DNA of 53,056 bases from Symbiodinium natans (GCA_905221605.1 CAJNDS010002424.1:1294209-1347264); one strand, 5' to 3'; counted from the first letter of the stretch, positions 21,501-30,269 are shown. Numbers and translations: made by a program. Notes: generated from the letters alone by a model not told the origin.

Positions 21501-23113
21501 AAGATTCCAGGTAAGTTCACTAAACCCTAAGCCCTAAGTCCCAAACCCCAAACCCTAAACCCCAAACCCTAAACCCCAAACCCTAGGCAGGCCCTTGGGA
21601 TAGTTCATGGTTTGCTTTCAGTGGGCTGGAGAGGATCACATTCAGGAGTGTGGTTCGGCAAAAGGACCAATTTCGTGCTTTCTACAGCGGGTAGGTCTCC
21701 AAGTTAGGGTCCCTGTTTTGGAGTCCTATTAATAGTGCGGCACCCTCATAATACGGAGCCCAAAAAGCAACACTAATTTAGAGAACTACCCGGACAACGG
21801 GTCCTGGGTTGCCGTGGACTTTCTTTGAAGGGAAATGTGGTTTTGACACGTTTCTTGAAAAAACCGTCTTCAAAACATACCAAAAAACTAGTTGAATTCT
21901 TACTTTTTGCTGCTTGGTTCTTGCGATTACGTTGCGCTTCGGTTTCTGAGATACACGATGTTAACCCGGAGCCTAATCCCTCAGGATGCTGTGCAAAGAG
22001 GCAAAAATGCTGTAAATACCAGTGTGCTGGGCCTCGTCGCCGAAGGCATGGACGCTTGTGACAGCTTTTCTTGTTCCACATCCTTGCGCAGTATGTTGTA
22101 CAAAGAGGCAAAAACGTGGTATATAAATACCAAAGTTTTGGGCATCGCCGCGAGAAAAGCATGGACGCTTGCGACAACGTTTCCTGGCCCACATCCTTGC
22201 GCAGTATGCTGTACAAAGAGGCGAACACGCCGCAAATACCAGTGTTTTGGGCATGGACGCCAAAGGCATGGACGCTTGTGACAGCTTTGCGCCGTATGGT
22301 GTACAAAGAGGCGAAAATTCAGTACATACCAGTGTTTTGTGCATGGGCGGAATCTGAATGACGTTCTTGTCCCCCCCAACCCCCGCCCCCCTCCACCCCA
22401 AAGACGAACAACAGGAAAAGTTCAGGAAACAAAAATCATGCTGGAAGCACTGCGGCAACCCAGGTCCCGTGGCCCAACTACCCACATACTCCCACCAAGA
22501 CCATCTTTCCTACAACTATAGTAACTATCGAGTCGTTGGGCAGCCCCGCAAATCTCAGACTCAGCTCAATGATAGTATAGCTAATGACCCTGCAGCTGTC
22601 AGAGTCGCGTCACGGTACTTAGCAGCTGCTGCAGTTACGTCACCTGCAGTACTCGACTATAGAGCAGTTGCAGGTACAGCTGCTGCGGATGCAGCAGTTT
22701 ACCTAACAGCTTACAGTCCCTGACTCTAAGCCTTAAATCCACTGCCAGAACGGAGGATTCCGTAGGATATAACCGACCTGCTTGCGGAGAGCTAAACTCT
22801 GCTTCGGGCCTGCACTTGGCATGGCCTTGTCCTGCCCTGAGGTTATCGCGGTTGCGAGGTCATATGCAGTTGTGGGTTTCCGAACCTTAATCCCGCACCC
22901 TCAACCCCAAACCCCAAGGCTCCCAAACCCGAAGCCATAAGGGTTTAGGGCTTAGGGTTTAGGGTTTAGGGCTTAGGGTTTAGGGTTTAGGGTTTAGGGT
23001 TTAGGGTTAGACCCACACCCGGATCCTTAACCCCTCCTGGGCAGGTCCTGATCTGTGAGGAGGACCGAGAGCCTAGCTACAGGCCAGCAGACAGGGCCGC
23101 AAGGGCTTGCCAG
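14188..23113 (+). CDS. Protein kinase gene, catalytic domain split over many short exons
   Basis: Serine/threonine protein kinase. Kinase subdomains occur in order on one strand in exons of roughly 20-70 bases: glycine loop GSGSFG, AVK lysine, an EFSLLKK helix-C segment with Glu, HPHIVKL, LVME hinge, HRDVK catalytic loop, ENILL, DFG, CGTAYYCAPE, DVWAAG, FGQFPFHDR and RPAD. All key residues (Lys of AVK, Asp of HRD, Asn of ENILL, Asp of DFG) are present, so the enzyme could be active. The GTAYY-APE and DVW-G-VLY patterns resemble the CAMK/CDPK group, but I see no EF hands, so the family is open. Most introns use GC donors and at least one GA. The exon or exons encoding part of the C-lobe between 21,450 and 23,044 are unresolved, and the gene may extend both ways. 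Promoter and start are not seen. Confidence 0.85.
14738..14788 (+). CDS. Kinase exon: beta-3 AVK lysine
   Basis: Reads VRKCWLLHDATVKHAVK between a cgcgcag acceptor and a GC donor (AAG then gcaggt). It joins in phase to the glycine-loop exon to give GSGSFGQ-VRKC. The lysine of AVK is the ATP-anchoring residue. Confidence 0.85.
15062..15082 (+). CDS. Kinase micro-exon: beta-3 to helix C
   Basis: Reads AIDTKSE after ttctgcag and joins in phase to AVK. The donor is probably GC (GAG then gcgcgt); a slightly longer exon is possible. At about 21 bases it is a micro-exon. Confidence 0.6.
15257..15295 (+). CDS. Kinase exon: helix C
   Basis: Reads VVVEQEFSLLKK after ctcaaag and ends at a GT donor (AAA then gtgcaag). 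One of its glutamates is the expected partner of the AVK lysine. Confidence 0.75.
15679..15726 (+). CDS. Kinase exon: HPHIVKL, beta-4
   Basis: Reads SVSHPHIVKLIEVFEK. The spacing to the next exon (FEK-ERW-LFLVME) matches kinases only if splicing uses a GA donor (AAG then gactgc), a dinoflagellate-type site. Confidence 0.85.
16210..16263 (+). CDS. Kinase exon: hinge region
   Basis: Reads ERWLFLVMEHISGGQLFQ, the beta-5/hinge (LVME) and GG-LF start of helix D. Acceptor gacgag; donor GC (CAG then gcagtt). Confidence 0.85.
16450..16470 (+). CDS. Probable kinase micro-exon: helix D
   Basis: Reads ALANPRT after ctgcgcag with a possible GC donor (ACG then gcctgc). It is placed here because it brings the distance from LF to the HLH of helix E close to the usual kinase length. 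No motif of its own. Confidence 0.4.
17101..17148 (+). CDS. Kinase exon: helix E, first half
   Basis: Reads AITEGCVALVGSQLLQ after ctccccag and ends at CAG before a GC donor (gctcgg). It joins in phase to ALQHLH in the next exon. Confidence 0.75.
17490..17537 (+). CDS. Kinase exon: catalytic loop HRDVK
   Basis: Reads ALQHLHLRRIIHRDVK after cccctcag. Asp of HRD is the catalytic base. GC donor (AAG then gcgcgg). The next exon continues exactly as AENILL. Confidence 0.9.
18164..18259 (+). mobile_element. Introner-like element, family A copy 1
   Basis: A 96-bp element at the 3' end of the HRDVK-AENILL intron. Ends TCAAGGGACT and TATACCCCTTGA(G) are imperfect inverted repeats. A CCACA direct repeat flanks it (18,159-18,163 and 18,260-18,264). 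Its interior (TTTAGGGGAATAAGAT, AAGGGTCCCTTC) matches copies at 25.1 and 30.9 kb. The splice acceptor of the following exon lies three bases beyond the second direct repeat. Confidence 0.75.
18268..18324 (+). CDS. Kinase exon: ENILL metal-binding Asn
   Basis: Reads AENILLGEDPAKTRRWHIK between a cacacag acceptor and a GC donor (AAG then gctgga). It joins in phase to HRDVK before and LIDFGLA after. Confidence 0.9.
18487..18574 (+). repeat. Very long poly-G tract
   Basis: Nearly 90 consecutive bases are almost pure G, with a second run at 18,638-18,665. Exact length is unreliable in any assembly. Confidence 0.9.
18788..18847. repeat. Small inverted-repeat element
   Basis: A 60-bp segment bounded by perfect 9-bp inverted repeats (CATGTACCT and AGGTACATG), inside a kinase intron. 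Possibly another mini-element, but no second copy or target duplication was found. Confidence 0.5.
19120..19163 (+). CDS. Kinase exon: DFG motif
   Basis: Reads LIDFGLALRMEHSS after tttgtag; Asp of DFG coordinates magnesium. The donor is not clear (sequence after CAG is ttttat), so the 3' end is approximate. Confidence 0.85.
20076..20132. mobile_element. Introner-like mini-element with 5-bp duplication, family D copy 1
   Basis: A 57-bp element with ends TTCTATAT and ATATAGAA (perfect 8-bp inverted repeats) flanked by the direct repeat GCACG (20,071-20,075 and 20,133-20,137). It lies inside the DFG-APE intron. Its interior (AAAAAG, then TTTAGCGAACTACCC) resembles the element at 21,688-21,792. 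Confidence 0.65.
20271..20321 (+). CDS. Kinase exon: activation segment and APE motif
   Basis: Reads PPLEHLVCGTAYYCAPE, the end of the activation loop plus the P+1 loop. Acceptor ctggccag; GC donor (GAG then gccgca). Confidence 0.9.
21008..21055 (+). CDS. Kinase exon: DVW-G of helix F
   Basis: Reads VWFHDYSPSVDVWAAG and continues CAPE as APEVW. The Asp of DVW stabilises the catalytic loop. GC donor (GGG then gccacg). Confidence 0.9.
21398..21449 (+). CDS. Kinase exon: helix F to helix G
   Basis: Reads VVLYLAMFGQFPFHDR after ggctcag, in phase with DVWAAG. Downstream a consensus donor (ATTCCAG then gtaagt) at 21,511 suggests the exon may run on, but the frame ending there differs, so the 3' border is unresolved. 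Confidence 0.8.
21688..21792. mobile_element. Introner-like element, family D copy 2
   Basis: About 105 bp bounded by 20-bp inverted repeats that match at 16 positions (CGGGTAGGTCTCCAAGTTAG and CTAATTTAGAGAACTACCCG). Shares the TTTAG-GAACTACCC block with the 20.1-kb element. Confidence 0.6.
21960..22345. repeat. Tandem repeat, about 90-115-bp unit
   Basis: Four diverged copies marked by GTACAAAGAGGC (at about 21,990, 22,097, 22,210 and 22,300), AATACCAGTGT, GGCATGGACGCTTG and CACATCCTTGCGCAGTA. Units keep open frames on both strands, giving overlapping long frames; I do not regard these as a gene. Confidence 0.85.
22560..22725 (+). other. GCAGCTG-rich low-complexity segment
   Basis: A local repeat of GCAGCTGC, GCAGTT and GTCAC-type words. 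It yields an open Ala-rich frame on plus (AVRVASRYLAAAAVTSPAVL, then DYRAVAGTAAADAAV). It may be an exon but looks like simple-sequence expansion. Confidence 0.4.
22945..23008 (+). repeat. Interstitial telomere-like array (TTTAGGG)n
   Basis: Eight or nine G-strand units just upstream of the RPAD kinase exon. Confidence 0.9.
23045..23113 (+). CDS. Probable kinase exon: C-lobe subdomain XI
   Basis: Exactly 23 codons, starting VLICEE and continuing DREPSYRPADRAARACQ. The RP-A--A pattern fits the conserved arginine of kinase subdomain XI. Acceptor gggcag; GA donor (CAG then gaatct). The expected HPW that would follow was not located. Confidence 0.55.
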
Positions 23114-23773
23114 GAATCTTTAAGGATATCGTCCTGTCGGTATACGGAGCCATATATGCACATATATATATATATATATGGTACTCCAACAAAGCGTTTA
23201 AGGTTTAGCTTCATGGTTTGCGAGGTCGCTCACTCACTGAGGCACTGGCGCACTCTGACTGACCAACTCACTTACTCGATTCTCGCACTCACCTCGCGCG
23301 GTCGTGTTCCAAGCACACCTTAAAACGGTTTGTCGCCTCGCCACCCACAGTCACATACACATGCATGAATGCACTGGAGTCTCCTGCCTCGTACTGAACG
23401 AAAAGCGTGGCACATGGAGACACGACCGTGGCTTTCTACAGTATGTGTCGTCTGTTCTGGGGACCTCGATTTTTCTGCGCCCCTCCATTGCCACCAAAAC
23501 CTGCGTCAGAGTATTTCAGCAAACGCTCCACTTCTGCAAGTGGCATGTGCCCTGAACAGCGCGGTACGACTAAACCCGAACCTTATAAACCACAAACCCT
23601 AAACCCCAAACCCCAAACCCTAAACCCTAAACCCCCTTATAAACCCTAAACCCTAAACCCCTAAACCTCAAAAAGGCGCTAAGCCTCCCAGAGCCAGCAG
23701 CGAGGCCAATTTGCTCGCAGGATCATCCCAGCTATCAGGCGTGGAGCCGGGCTGAGGGTCTCGAGCTGAAGGT

Positions 23774-23902
23774 GGGTTTAGGGTTTAGGGTTTAGGGTTT
23801 AGGGTTTAGGGTTTAGGGTTTAGGGTTTAGGGTTTAGGGTTTAGGGTTTAGGGTTTAGGGTTTAGGGTTTAGGGTTTAGGGTTTAGGGTTTAGGGTTTAG
23901 GA
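23774..23902 (+). repeat. Interstitial telomere-like array (TTTAGGG)n
   Basis: About eighteen perfect G-strand units, one of the longest arrays in the window. An unresolved exon-like island precedes it (23,690-23,770). Confidence 0.95.
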
Positions 23903-24357
23903 CTCTCAGGGTTTGTCTGGGGTCTTGAGTTGAAGGTTCCAAGGCTTATGGATGTGCAGGGCTTAGGACGTAGCATTAGAGTTTGGGGCTTAGGGTGTTC
24001 AGGGTCTAGTGTTCCAAGGTTCCAGGTTTCCAGGGTTTGGGGGTCCTTTTTTCTTCAGGCGGAAAGGAGTTCTGTTTGGTAGGACCCCCCTAGGGGTACT
24101 TACTCCCTTCCTGTAAATGATAGCCCCCATGAGTCACTGAAGGGTAGTCTTTGAATCCTTGACTGAAGAGTGGCGCTGCGATTCTGAGGTCTTTAAAGCC
24201 CTAAACCCTACCCCTGAAGCTTCTGCAGGCCCTCTACCCTATACCCTCAAACCCGAAAACCTATACCCAATACCCCAAAACCCTGAAGCCCTAAAGCCCC
24301 CCATAGTCTCGCCAAGTGCCTGTTTAGGGCTTAGGCGGCTTAGGGCTTAGGGCTTAG

Positions 24358-24415
24358 GGTTTAGGGTGTAGGGTTTAGGGGTTAGGGTTTAGGGTTTAGG
24401 GTTTAGGGTTTAGAA
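24358..24415 (+). repeat. Interstitial telomere-like array (TTTAGGG)n
   Basis: Eight G-strand units with minor variants, ending just before an exon candidate. Confidence 0.9.
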
Positions 24416-24426
24416 ACGCTCCGTAG

Positions 24427-24529
24427 GCCTCCGCCGTGGCCACTGCGGCTTTGAAGCAGCTGCTCACCAAGGCAGATCTGTCGGTTTGTCAGCTTCGCAG
24501 AAGGAACCCGACAGAGTTTGCCGAGAGAG
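24427..24529 (+). CDS. Exon candidate with telomere-like donor
   Basis: Reads ASAVATAALKQLLTKADLSV, then CQLRRRNPTEFAER, after a ccgtag acceptor. It ends at GAGAGAG directly followed by GTTTAGGG repeats, so the donor is telomere-like; a shorter form ending at 24,471 (AAG then gcagat) is possible. May belong to the region after the kinase domain. Confidence 0.5.
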
Positions 24530-24940
24530 GTTTAGGGTTTAGGGTTTAGGGTTTAGGGATGAGGGAGTGTGGGGTTCCGGGGTTGCGGGCATAGGGAAGG
24601 AAGTGTTTAGGCCTTGGGGTTTGCTATTTCAGAAGGTGTTGTTGAATTGGTGTTGCAAGTTCTCTGGAAGTTTGCAAACTGAAAGCCCGAACTCTAAATG
24701 CGATTCTCTGCAACAGCAGCCCAGAGCCCTAAACTTATCCCAATGACCCAAAACCCTGAACCCTAAAGTTGTAACCCTCCTGCACCCCCAAAACCCGAAG
24801 CAGCCAGGAACCCGAACCCCTAAAGCCTGAAGCCATCGAACCCATGCAGAGTGCCAAGCCCAAAAGCCTCGAGGTTGAGGGCTTGGGGTTTAGGGGTTTG
24901 GGGATGCAGGAATTTGGGATTAGGATTTAGGGATTTAGGG

Positions 24941-25048
24941 CTTAGGGCTTAGGGCTTAGGGTTTAGGGTTTAGGGTTTAGGGTTTAGGGTTTAGGGTTTA
25001 GGGTTTAGGGTTTAGGGTTTAGGGTTTAGGGTTTAGGGTTTAGGGTTA
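24941..25048 (+). repeat. Interstitial telomere-like array (TTTAGGG)n
   Basis: About fourteen G-strand units, a few GCTTAGG variants at the start. Confidence 0.95.
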
Positions 25049-25103
25049 AAAGTTAAAAGGGTTTAGGGTTTAGTTTAGTGTTCAGCCTTTGTGGTGTTGT
25101 TTT

Positions 25104-25181
25104 CAAGGGACTAAAGGAGGGACTCTTTTTCAGGGACCTTGGGGGCTATTTAGGGGTTCTTTAGTGGCTACTTGGGTATAT

Positions 25182-25218
<37 letters not shown>

Positions 25219-25305
25219 TATGGTATATACAAGGGCTTTCGAGGGGTTATTTAGGGGAATAAGATTAAGGGTCCCTTCTAGGGGTCCCTCCTTATACCCC
25301 TTACA
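25104..25305 (+). mobile_element. Introner-like element, family A copy 2
   Basis: A 202-bp copy with inverted-repeat ends (CAAGGGACTAAAGGAGGGAC on the left; the complement of TAAGGGGTATAAGGAGGGAC on the right). A GTTTT direct repeat flanks it (25,099-25,103 and 25,306-25,310). An internal (TA)n run at about 25,189-25,222 explains its greater length. The AG acceptor of the next exon spans the element/duplication border, so the element helps provide the splice site. Confidence 0.8.
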
Positions 25306-25306
25306 G

Positions 25307-25426
25307 TTTTGGTCGCTAGTCCCCCAAGATGTCCCTGAAGCTCTCTCCGCAAGGCGAGGGAAGATAGGCCCGATGCCTGCACAGCCTTGCACCTCGAGTG
25401 GTTCAAAACGGCCCACGACAGGAGAG
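25307..25426 (+). CDS. Exon candidate beside an introner-like element
   Basis: Forty codons open in phase 0: FWSLVPQDVPEALSARRGKI, then GPMPAQPCTSSGSKRPTTGE. Acceptor ccttacag comes from the end of the family A element; donor is GT (GAG then gttgag). Hydrophilic, Pro/Ser-rich, probably a linker or tail region. Product unknown. Confidence 0.55.
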
Positions 25427-25449
25427 GTTGAGGGTTTGTAGGGTTTAGG

Positions 25450-25565
25450 TCTTGGGGGTTTGGGACTTCTGGTCTGCGAGTTTGAGGGGTTTGGGGGGGT
25501 TTGGGGGGTTTGGGCGGGTTTGGGAGGGGTTTTGGGAGGGGTTTTGGGGGGTTGGGGGTTTAGGG
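25450..25565 (+). repeat. G-rich minisatellite, GGGGTTTT-like
   Basis: Repeats of GGTTTGGGGGG and GGGGTTTTGGGA, resembling neither TTTAGGG nor simple poly-G. A C-rich counterpart lies at 26,815-26,990. Confidence 0.8.
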
Positions 25566-25820
25566 CTGCACTGCTCAACATTGTATTCTGGTCAAGCTTC
25601 ATCTCTTTCGGAACGGACATTTGGCGCTTCGGAGGGGTGGGGAGATGAGGAGCAACTGATTCTTTTCGCCTCTGCTGGCTTCTGGGTCTTTTCTGGCGTT
25701 TTGGCGTTCAGGTTTGACCTTAAACCTCAAACCCTAAACCCTCCTAAGCCCTGTAAGGGTTCGCCGTGGACGTAGCGGCCTAGAATACACACCCCTTCCC
25801 GGCTAAGACTTGCAGCACAG

Positions 25821-25917
25821 CCGGCTTCTACCCGGACACCACTCTTATGGGGTGGACTACATGCGGTACGTACTGCGGCATGCTCGCCTCGTGAAATGCC
25901 CTTCCTGCGAACCCCAC
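25821..25917 (+). CDS. Exon candidate, unrecognised protein
   Basis: After gcacag the frame reads RLLPGHHSYGVDYMRYVLRH, then ARLVKCPSCEPHDY. The CPSC pair might bind a metal, but no second pair is visible. A GC donor (TAC then gcagca) gives a coherent exon. Confidence 0.5.
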
Positions 25918-26221
25918 GACTACGCAGCAGACTTGGTTCTTTACCCTAAGCCCTAGACCCGAAACCCGGGGTTTAAGCTGCTTCCATTGACGGCTTATAT
26001 GCATTAGCTACTTAGGTTGTTTTGTGTCCACCTTGCGTGGAAGCGTGATTTTCGGGTTTTGTTTGGGTTTAGGGTAGAAGCAGGAGCCTGGACAACGGGC
26101 AGCTCAGATCGGGTCTCCCAGTGAGAAGGGCCAGTTGAGGGCTTAATTAGAGTTCCGGGTTTCGGCTTTCCTAAAACCCTGCACCCTACACCCTAAACCC
26201 TAAACCCTAAACCCTTGCTCA

Positions 26222-26256
26222 GAGGGCCCGTGTACGGCTTTGTCCGGGGTCTGAAA
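26222..26256 (+). CDS. Exon candidate, unrecognised protein
   Basis: After tgctcag the frame reads GPVYGFVRGLK and could end at a GC donor (AAA then gcatgg) or continue to a TAG at about 26,290. Confidence 0.35.
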
Positions 26257-26814
26257 GCATGGCCTCATGATGCACCAGAAGTCTACGGGTAGTGATATAA
26301 CCCTCACCCCCCCGGCTTTAGGGTTTGGGGTTTAGGGTTTAGGGTTCAGGGTTTAGTCTTTAGGCACATAGCTTCCTGTTAAGACCAATGTGGGGGGGAG
26401 GGGAACCCCAAGCCCTGTATTTTAGCACGGAGTTTTAGTTCCTGGAACTCGTTGTCACTACCCGCGTACACAATGTACGCCATCATAAGGAACCAAGGGG
26501 TAAGGTCCCCATATTCCTCAACTAAGGGCTTCAGAATCCCAAAACAAGCCTCCCTGAGCCCTAATGAGAGAGCATGGCCTCCCTTACACTCCCCCCCTTA
26601 CCCAGCATCTAACGCACCCCAGAGTCCCACAGCCCAAAAGCCCATACAACTGCCTTGCATGACCCGATCTACCCAAAAATAGCACAGTAACGCCGAAATT
26701 TAGACCAGAGAAAATTGCTCCAAAAGCCCCACACTCTAAACCCCAAACCCCAAAACCTATCCGTGAGCCCTAAACCCTAAACCCTGGACCGTCCCTTAAT
26801 TAAAAATAGCACAA

Positions 26815-26990
26815 AACCGCCCAAAACCCCCAAAACACCTCAAAACCCCGCAAAACCCCCAAAACCCCCAAAACCCCCAAACCCCCCAAACCCCCCAAAA
26901 CCCCCAAAATCCCCTAAAACCCCCAAAACCCCCCAAAACCCACCCAACAGCCAAACCGCCCCAAACACCCCAAAGCCCCCAAACCCTCTT
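26815..26990 (-). repeat. C-rich minisatellite, CCCCCAAAA-like
   Basis: Tandem CCCCAAAA/CCCCCAAA units, reminiscent of ciliate-type C4A4 repeats, in the orientation opposite to the G-rich minisatellite at 25.5 kb. Confidence 0.85.
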
Positions 26991-27079
26991 CTGAGGGCGG
27001 AACGGCCGCGAGGGCCCCGTTTGCATCGCGGGTGTTCGTCTCCTTGGCTCCTGGGACCAGGCGACCCGAAGTGATTGTT

Positions 27080-27345
27080 TTCAGGGTGGGTAAGGGGGCT
27101 TTTAGGGGTTTACATAAGGTTTGGGGTTATGAGGGTTTACTTCAGGTGGATACTGTGGGGGTTCTTAGGGGTTTACTTAAGGTTTAGGGGTTGGGGTTTA
27201 CTTAAGGTGGATAAGGGGTGTTATGGTTTACTTAAGGTTTAGGGGTTGAGGGGCCACTTAGGTTCAATGAAGCGTGGGTAGGGGTTTAGGGTTTACTCAA
27301 GGTTTAGGGGTTTAGGGGCCATTCGAGTTCAATGAAGGTTTGGGG
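27080..27345 (+). repeat. Degenerate tandem repeat, about 60-bp unit
   Basis: Repeated modules of GGTTTACTTAAGGTTTAGGGG and GGGGCCACT-AGTTCAATGAAG, three to four diverged copies that contain telomere-like cores. Confidence 0.7.
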
Positions 27346-27428
27346 TTTGAGGGTTTGACTTTGGGTTTTGAGGCTTCAGCACTTTCAGTCCCCGAGACCC
27401 CCAAACTCTCAAGCCCTTCTAACAGCAG

Positions 27429-27493
27429 CCTGCGGCACCCTGCAGCTACATCGGGCGACGAGCCAGCGGCTCACATCAGCATTGCACTGAAAG
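27429..27493 (+). CDS. Exon candidate, unrecognised protein
   Basis: Reads LRHPAATSGDEPAAHISIAL, then K, after an acagcag acceptor, and ends at a GT donor (AAAG then gttata) that begins the following hexamer microsatellite. Confidence 0.4.
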
Positions 27494-27497
27494 GTTA

Positions 27498-27737
27498 TAG
27501 TTCTAGTTCTAGTTCTAGTTCTAATTATAGTTGTAGTTGTAGTTGTAGTTATAGTTATAGGTATAGGTATAGCTCTTGTTGCGGTTATCGTTATCGTTAT
27601 AGTTATAGTTATAGTTATAGCTAGAGTTATACTTATAGTTTTTGTTATAGTTATAGTTGTCGCTATAGCTATAGCTATAGTTGTAGTTCTTGTTATAGTT
27701 AGTTTTAGTTTTAGTTTTTGTTATTGTTACTGTTATA
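27498..27737 (+). repeat. Hexamer microsatellite (TAGTTA/TAGTTC)n
   Basis: About 240 bases of TAGTTA, TAGTTC and TAGTTG hexamers with local drift. The unit has no stop in some frames, which creates spurious Ser/Tyr- and Asn/Tyr-rich frames. Confidence 0.95.
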
Positions 27738-28517
27738 GATAGATGTAGGGGCTCCTCTGGTTTAGGACTACCTTTTTTCCACAGTGGAATCACGCATCAA
27801 GACCCCTCTAAACCTCAAACCCTTGAACCCTGAACACTGAACCCTTACCCACCTTTGTCCCTGAACCCTAAACCCGAAAACCCGAACCCTGAGCGCTTGT
27901 CAGAATTCCACTTTTGGGTCTCTGCCACGCCAGGTCATCCCTCCAACACTTCGTGCCAAGGCTGCCAGGGTTTGGGGAATTGCGGCATCCTGGGATGGAT
28001 GAGGACCCATTTGTAGGCAAGGCACAGCTGCAAGGGCTCGAGTTTCCATTCACGTTTGCAATGCTTACTTAACACTTCTGTCGACCCGTACAACTTGCTC
28101 CCGCCACCCCTAAACTCCTAAATGCGCGGGAGGCAGGGCGCGCGGCAATGCCTCCGGCGATCGAGGCGGTCCCTTGGCAAAGAAAGGCGGAAGGGTTTAG
28201 GGTTTAAGGTTTAGGGTTTTGGGTTTTGGGTTTTGGGTTCAAGGGGCTTCAGTGTGGCTTTGGGGACCCTAGCGGCTAAACCCAAAAATGCCCAGAACTC
28301 CAAATCCAAAGCCATGAGTGGTGTTACTGGACTCGTGTTTCTGCGGTACAAGGCTTCATTAGCAGTCCGAGGGCTTCGTTTACGTTGGTGGATTGCCGAT
28401 GACTTAGGATTTGGTTTATAGAGTCTAGTCTAGTTTTGGTCTTTTTGTTCACAAGTTGTTTCGGCTTTACTTTCAGGTTGGTGTTCACTTGAAAGTAGCA
28501 TTGTGGTTTGATGAGCC

Positions 28518-28705
28518 ATGACTCAGGCGCAAGAGGAGAAAAGAACACAAGCGCTCGAAGCGATGAAGGCACCTGCCAGGGACAGAAGGAAGAGTAAGCA
28601 TGATCCGAACAGTTCTGAGAGTACTCGCACGGCCACAAACATGATAGCCAACACGTTTCTTCATTCCCCGATCGGCAACCGAAAGCAGAGTCCAAGTAGA
28701 GGATG
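28518..28705 (+). CDS. Exon candidate, basic hydrophilic segment
   Basis: Open frame reading MTQAQEEKRTQALEAMKAPA, then RDRRKSKHDPNSSESTRTAT, then NMIANTFLHSPIGNRKQSPS. It ends at a strong GT donor (GGATG then gtgagt). The acceptor may be CAG at 28,527. Charged, Ser-rich, likely disordered. It is far from telomere-like repeats. Product unknown. Confidence 0.5.
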
Positions 28706-29110
28706 GTGAGTTTGGGGCGCAGGGGCGTGACGGATGCTCCAGGTGTATGTTAGCATTGGGTGAACGAGGGAGCACAGCCACGTCAGACCCGAGTAGTTGG
28801 CTTTCAGAGCCACTCAGCAGGTGCTCTGGGTTCTGGTGGGTTTAGGGGTTGGGGCTTCTTAGAGTGTTGTTTTGAGGTTCTTAGAAGGATTTTCAGGCTG
28901 GTGGGTCTACCCCGAAGCACTCAGATGACGCCGAGATTCTAAGAAGCACTTCTTACAGTATTCCACAAATGAATGCCCTCAGAAGTCTTCTCTTCCTTGC
29001 GCTCTACACACTCTGGGACGTAAAGATGAGGGAGCTGTAGTGGTCTGAAACCCCCCCACCCCCCCACCACCCAAAGCATCATCCCGCAAGAGAGAGTGTG
29101 CCCCTGACAG

Positions 29111-29140
29111 ATGCGAAGCACTGCCTCTGCCTTGGGCAAG
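29111..29140 (+). CDS. Short exon candidate
   Basis: Reads MRSTASALGK after ctgacag with a GC donor (AAG then gccctg); it could extend to LARFRRF. Confidence 0.3.
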
Positions 29141-30235
29141 GCCCTGGCTCGATTTCGCCGCTTTTGTCCTTCCTCAAACGACTTCGGTGATCCTAACCCC
29201 CAAACCCTAAACCCTAGCCCTAAAGCCTAACCCCTAAACCCTAGCCCTAAACCCTAAGCCCTAAACCCTGAACCTTAATTCCTGAACCCTCATCAACCTT
29301 AATTTCTCAACAGCACCGCCACGTCAGGGTTCCAAGCCAGGGCCAGCTAATGCTTAGGCAGCAGCTTGTGTCGGAGAGAGTCTGAAACATGAGGACGCAC
29401 CCTAAACTCAGAATGGTTTCTGCCTTGGGGATTCAATCGCGGTTTGGGGTTCAGGGTTTCGGGGTTAGCGTTCAGCATTTAGGGTTTAGCGCTTGGGGAT
29501 TTAAACGCGCCGCCACATGTGCCATCAGCATCTTTGCGCTTGCGTGTTCCTCTCGCAGGTGGAGGGTTTACAGTCACCATGTTGTTCACCCGCCATATGA
29601 TTATGGCAGTCTGGTGTAGGGTTCATGTTGTGGGGGATTGGGTAACCCAGTGTAGTGCCAAAACCCTACACTCACACTTGGGGTTCAGAGGCAGCAGCGT
29701 TATGCAGGCCCAGAACCTTGGACTTTCTTGGGTTACGCATCTCACACCAAGGAACACACACACACACACACACACTTCTCAAGATAAGGGTTGTTGCTGG
29801 AGAGACTAGCCGAAGTCCTAGGTCATTCAAGGCAAGACGGCAGAATTGAAGGGCCGAGTCGTTTCGGTACTTTGCCCACAGCAACCTCCCAAAACGTCAA
29901 TTTGGGTCTTTGGTTTCAGGTGCCAGTGCTTCGGGCTAGGGTTTGACGACCCGCAACTACCAATCGAAGAGTCCTCGGTGCTTTGTGGTCAGGCGGGCTC
30001 GCACCGGAGATTTCCACGGCTCTCCGGGCGAGAGCGGCTCGACGTAGTAGTGATTGATAAGCTGTGTTGGGATGTGTCTCCCAATTTCAAAGGAGTGCGA
30101 ATCTCTATCCGGATCCTGAACCCGAAATTCAGGACACTGTAGCTCCTAAACTCGGAACCCTAGCTGGGTCTTGGGATTTAGGGTCTTGGGTTTTTTGGTT
30201 TAGGAGCAGTGTCCTCCAAAGGGAAGCCTAAACAG

Positions 30236-30269
30236 GGACCAGCAGACAAAAATGCCGGAACCCCGCAAG
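30236..30269 (+). CDS. Short exon candidate with telomere-like donor
   Basis: Reads GPADKNAGTPQ after taaacag and ends at CAAG immediately followed by GTTTAGGG. Confidence 0.4.

Noticed and set aside
14188-23113. Naming the kinase as a calcium-dependent protein kinase
   Set aside because: The activation segment is CDPK-like, but no EF-hand loop (DxDxDG) was found in the downstream exon candidates.
27498-27793. Ser/Tyr- and Asn/Tyr-rich frames
   Set aside because: They are produced by the TAGTTA-type hexamer microsatellite.
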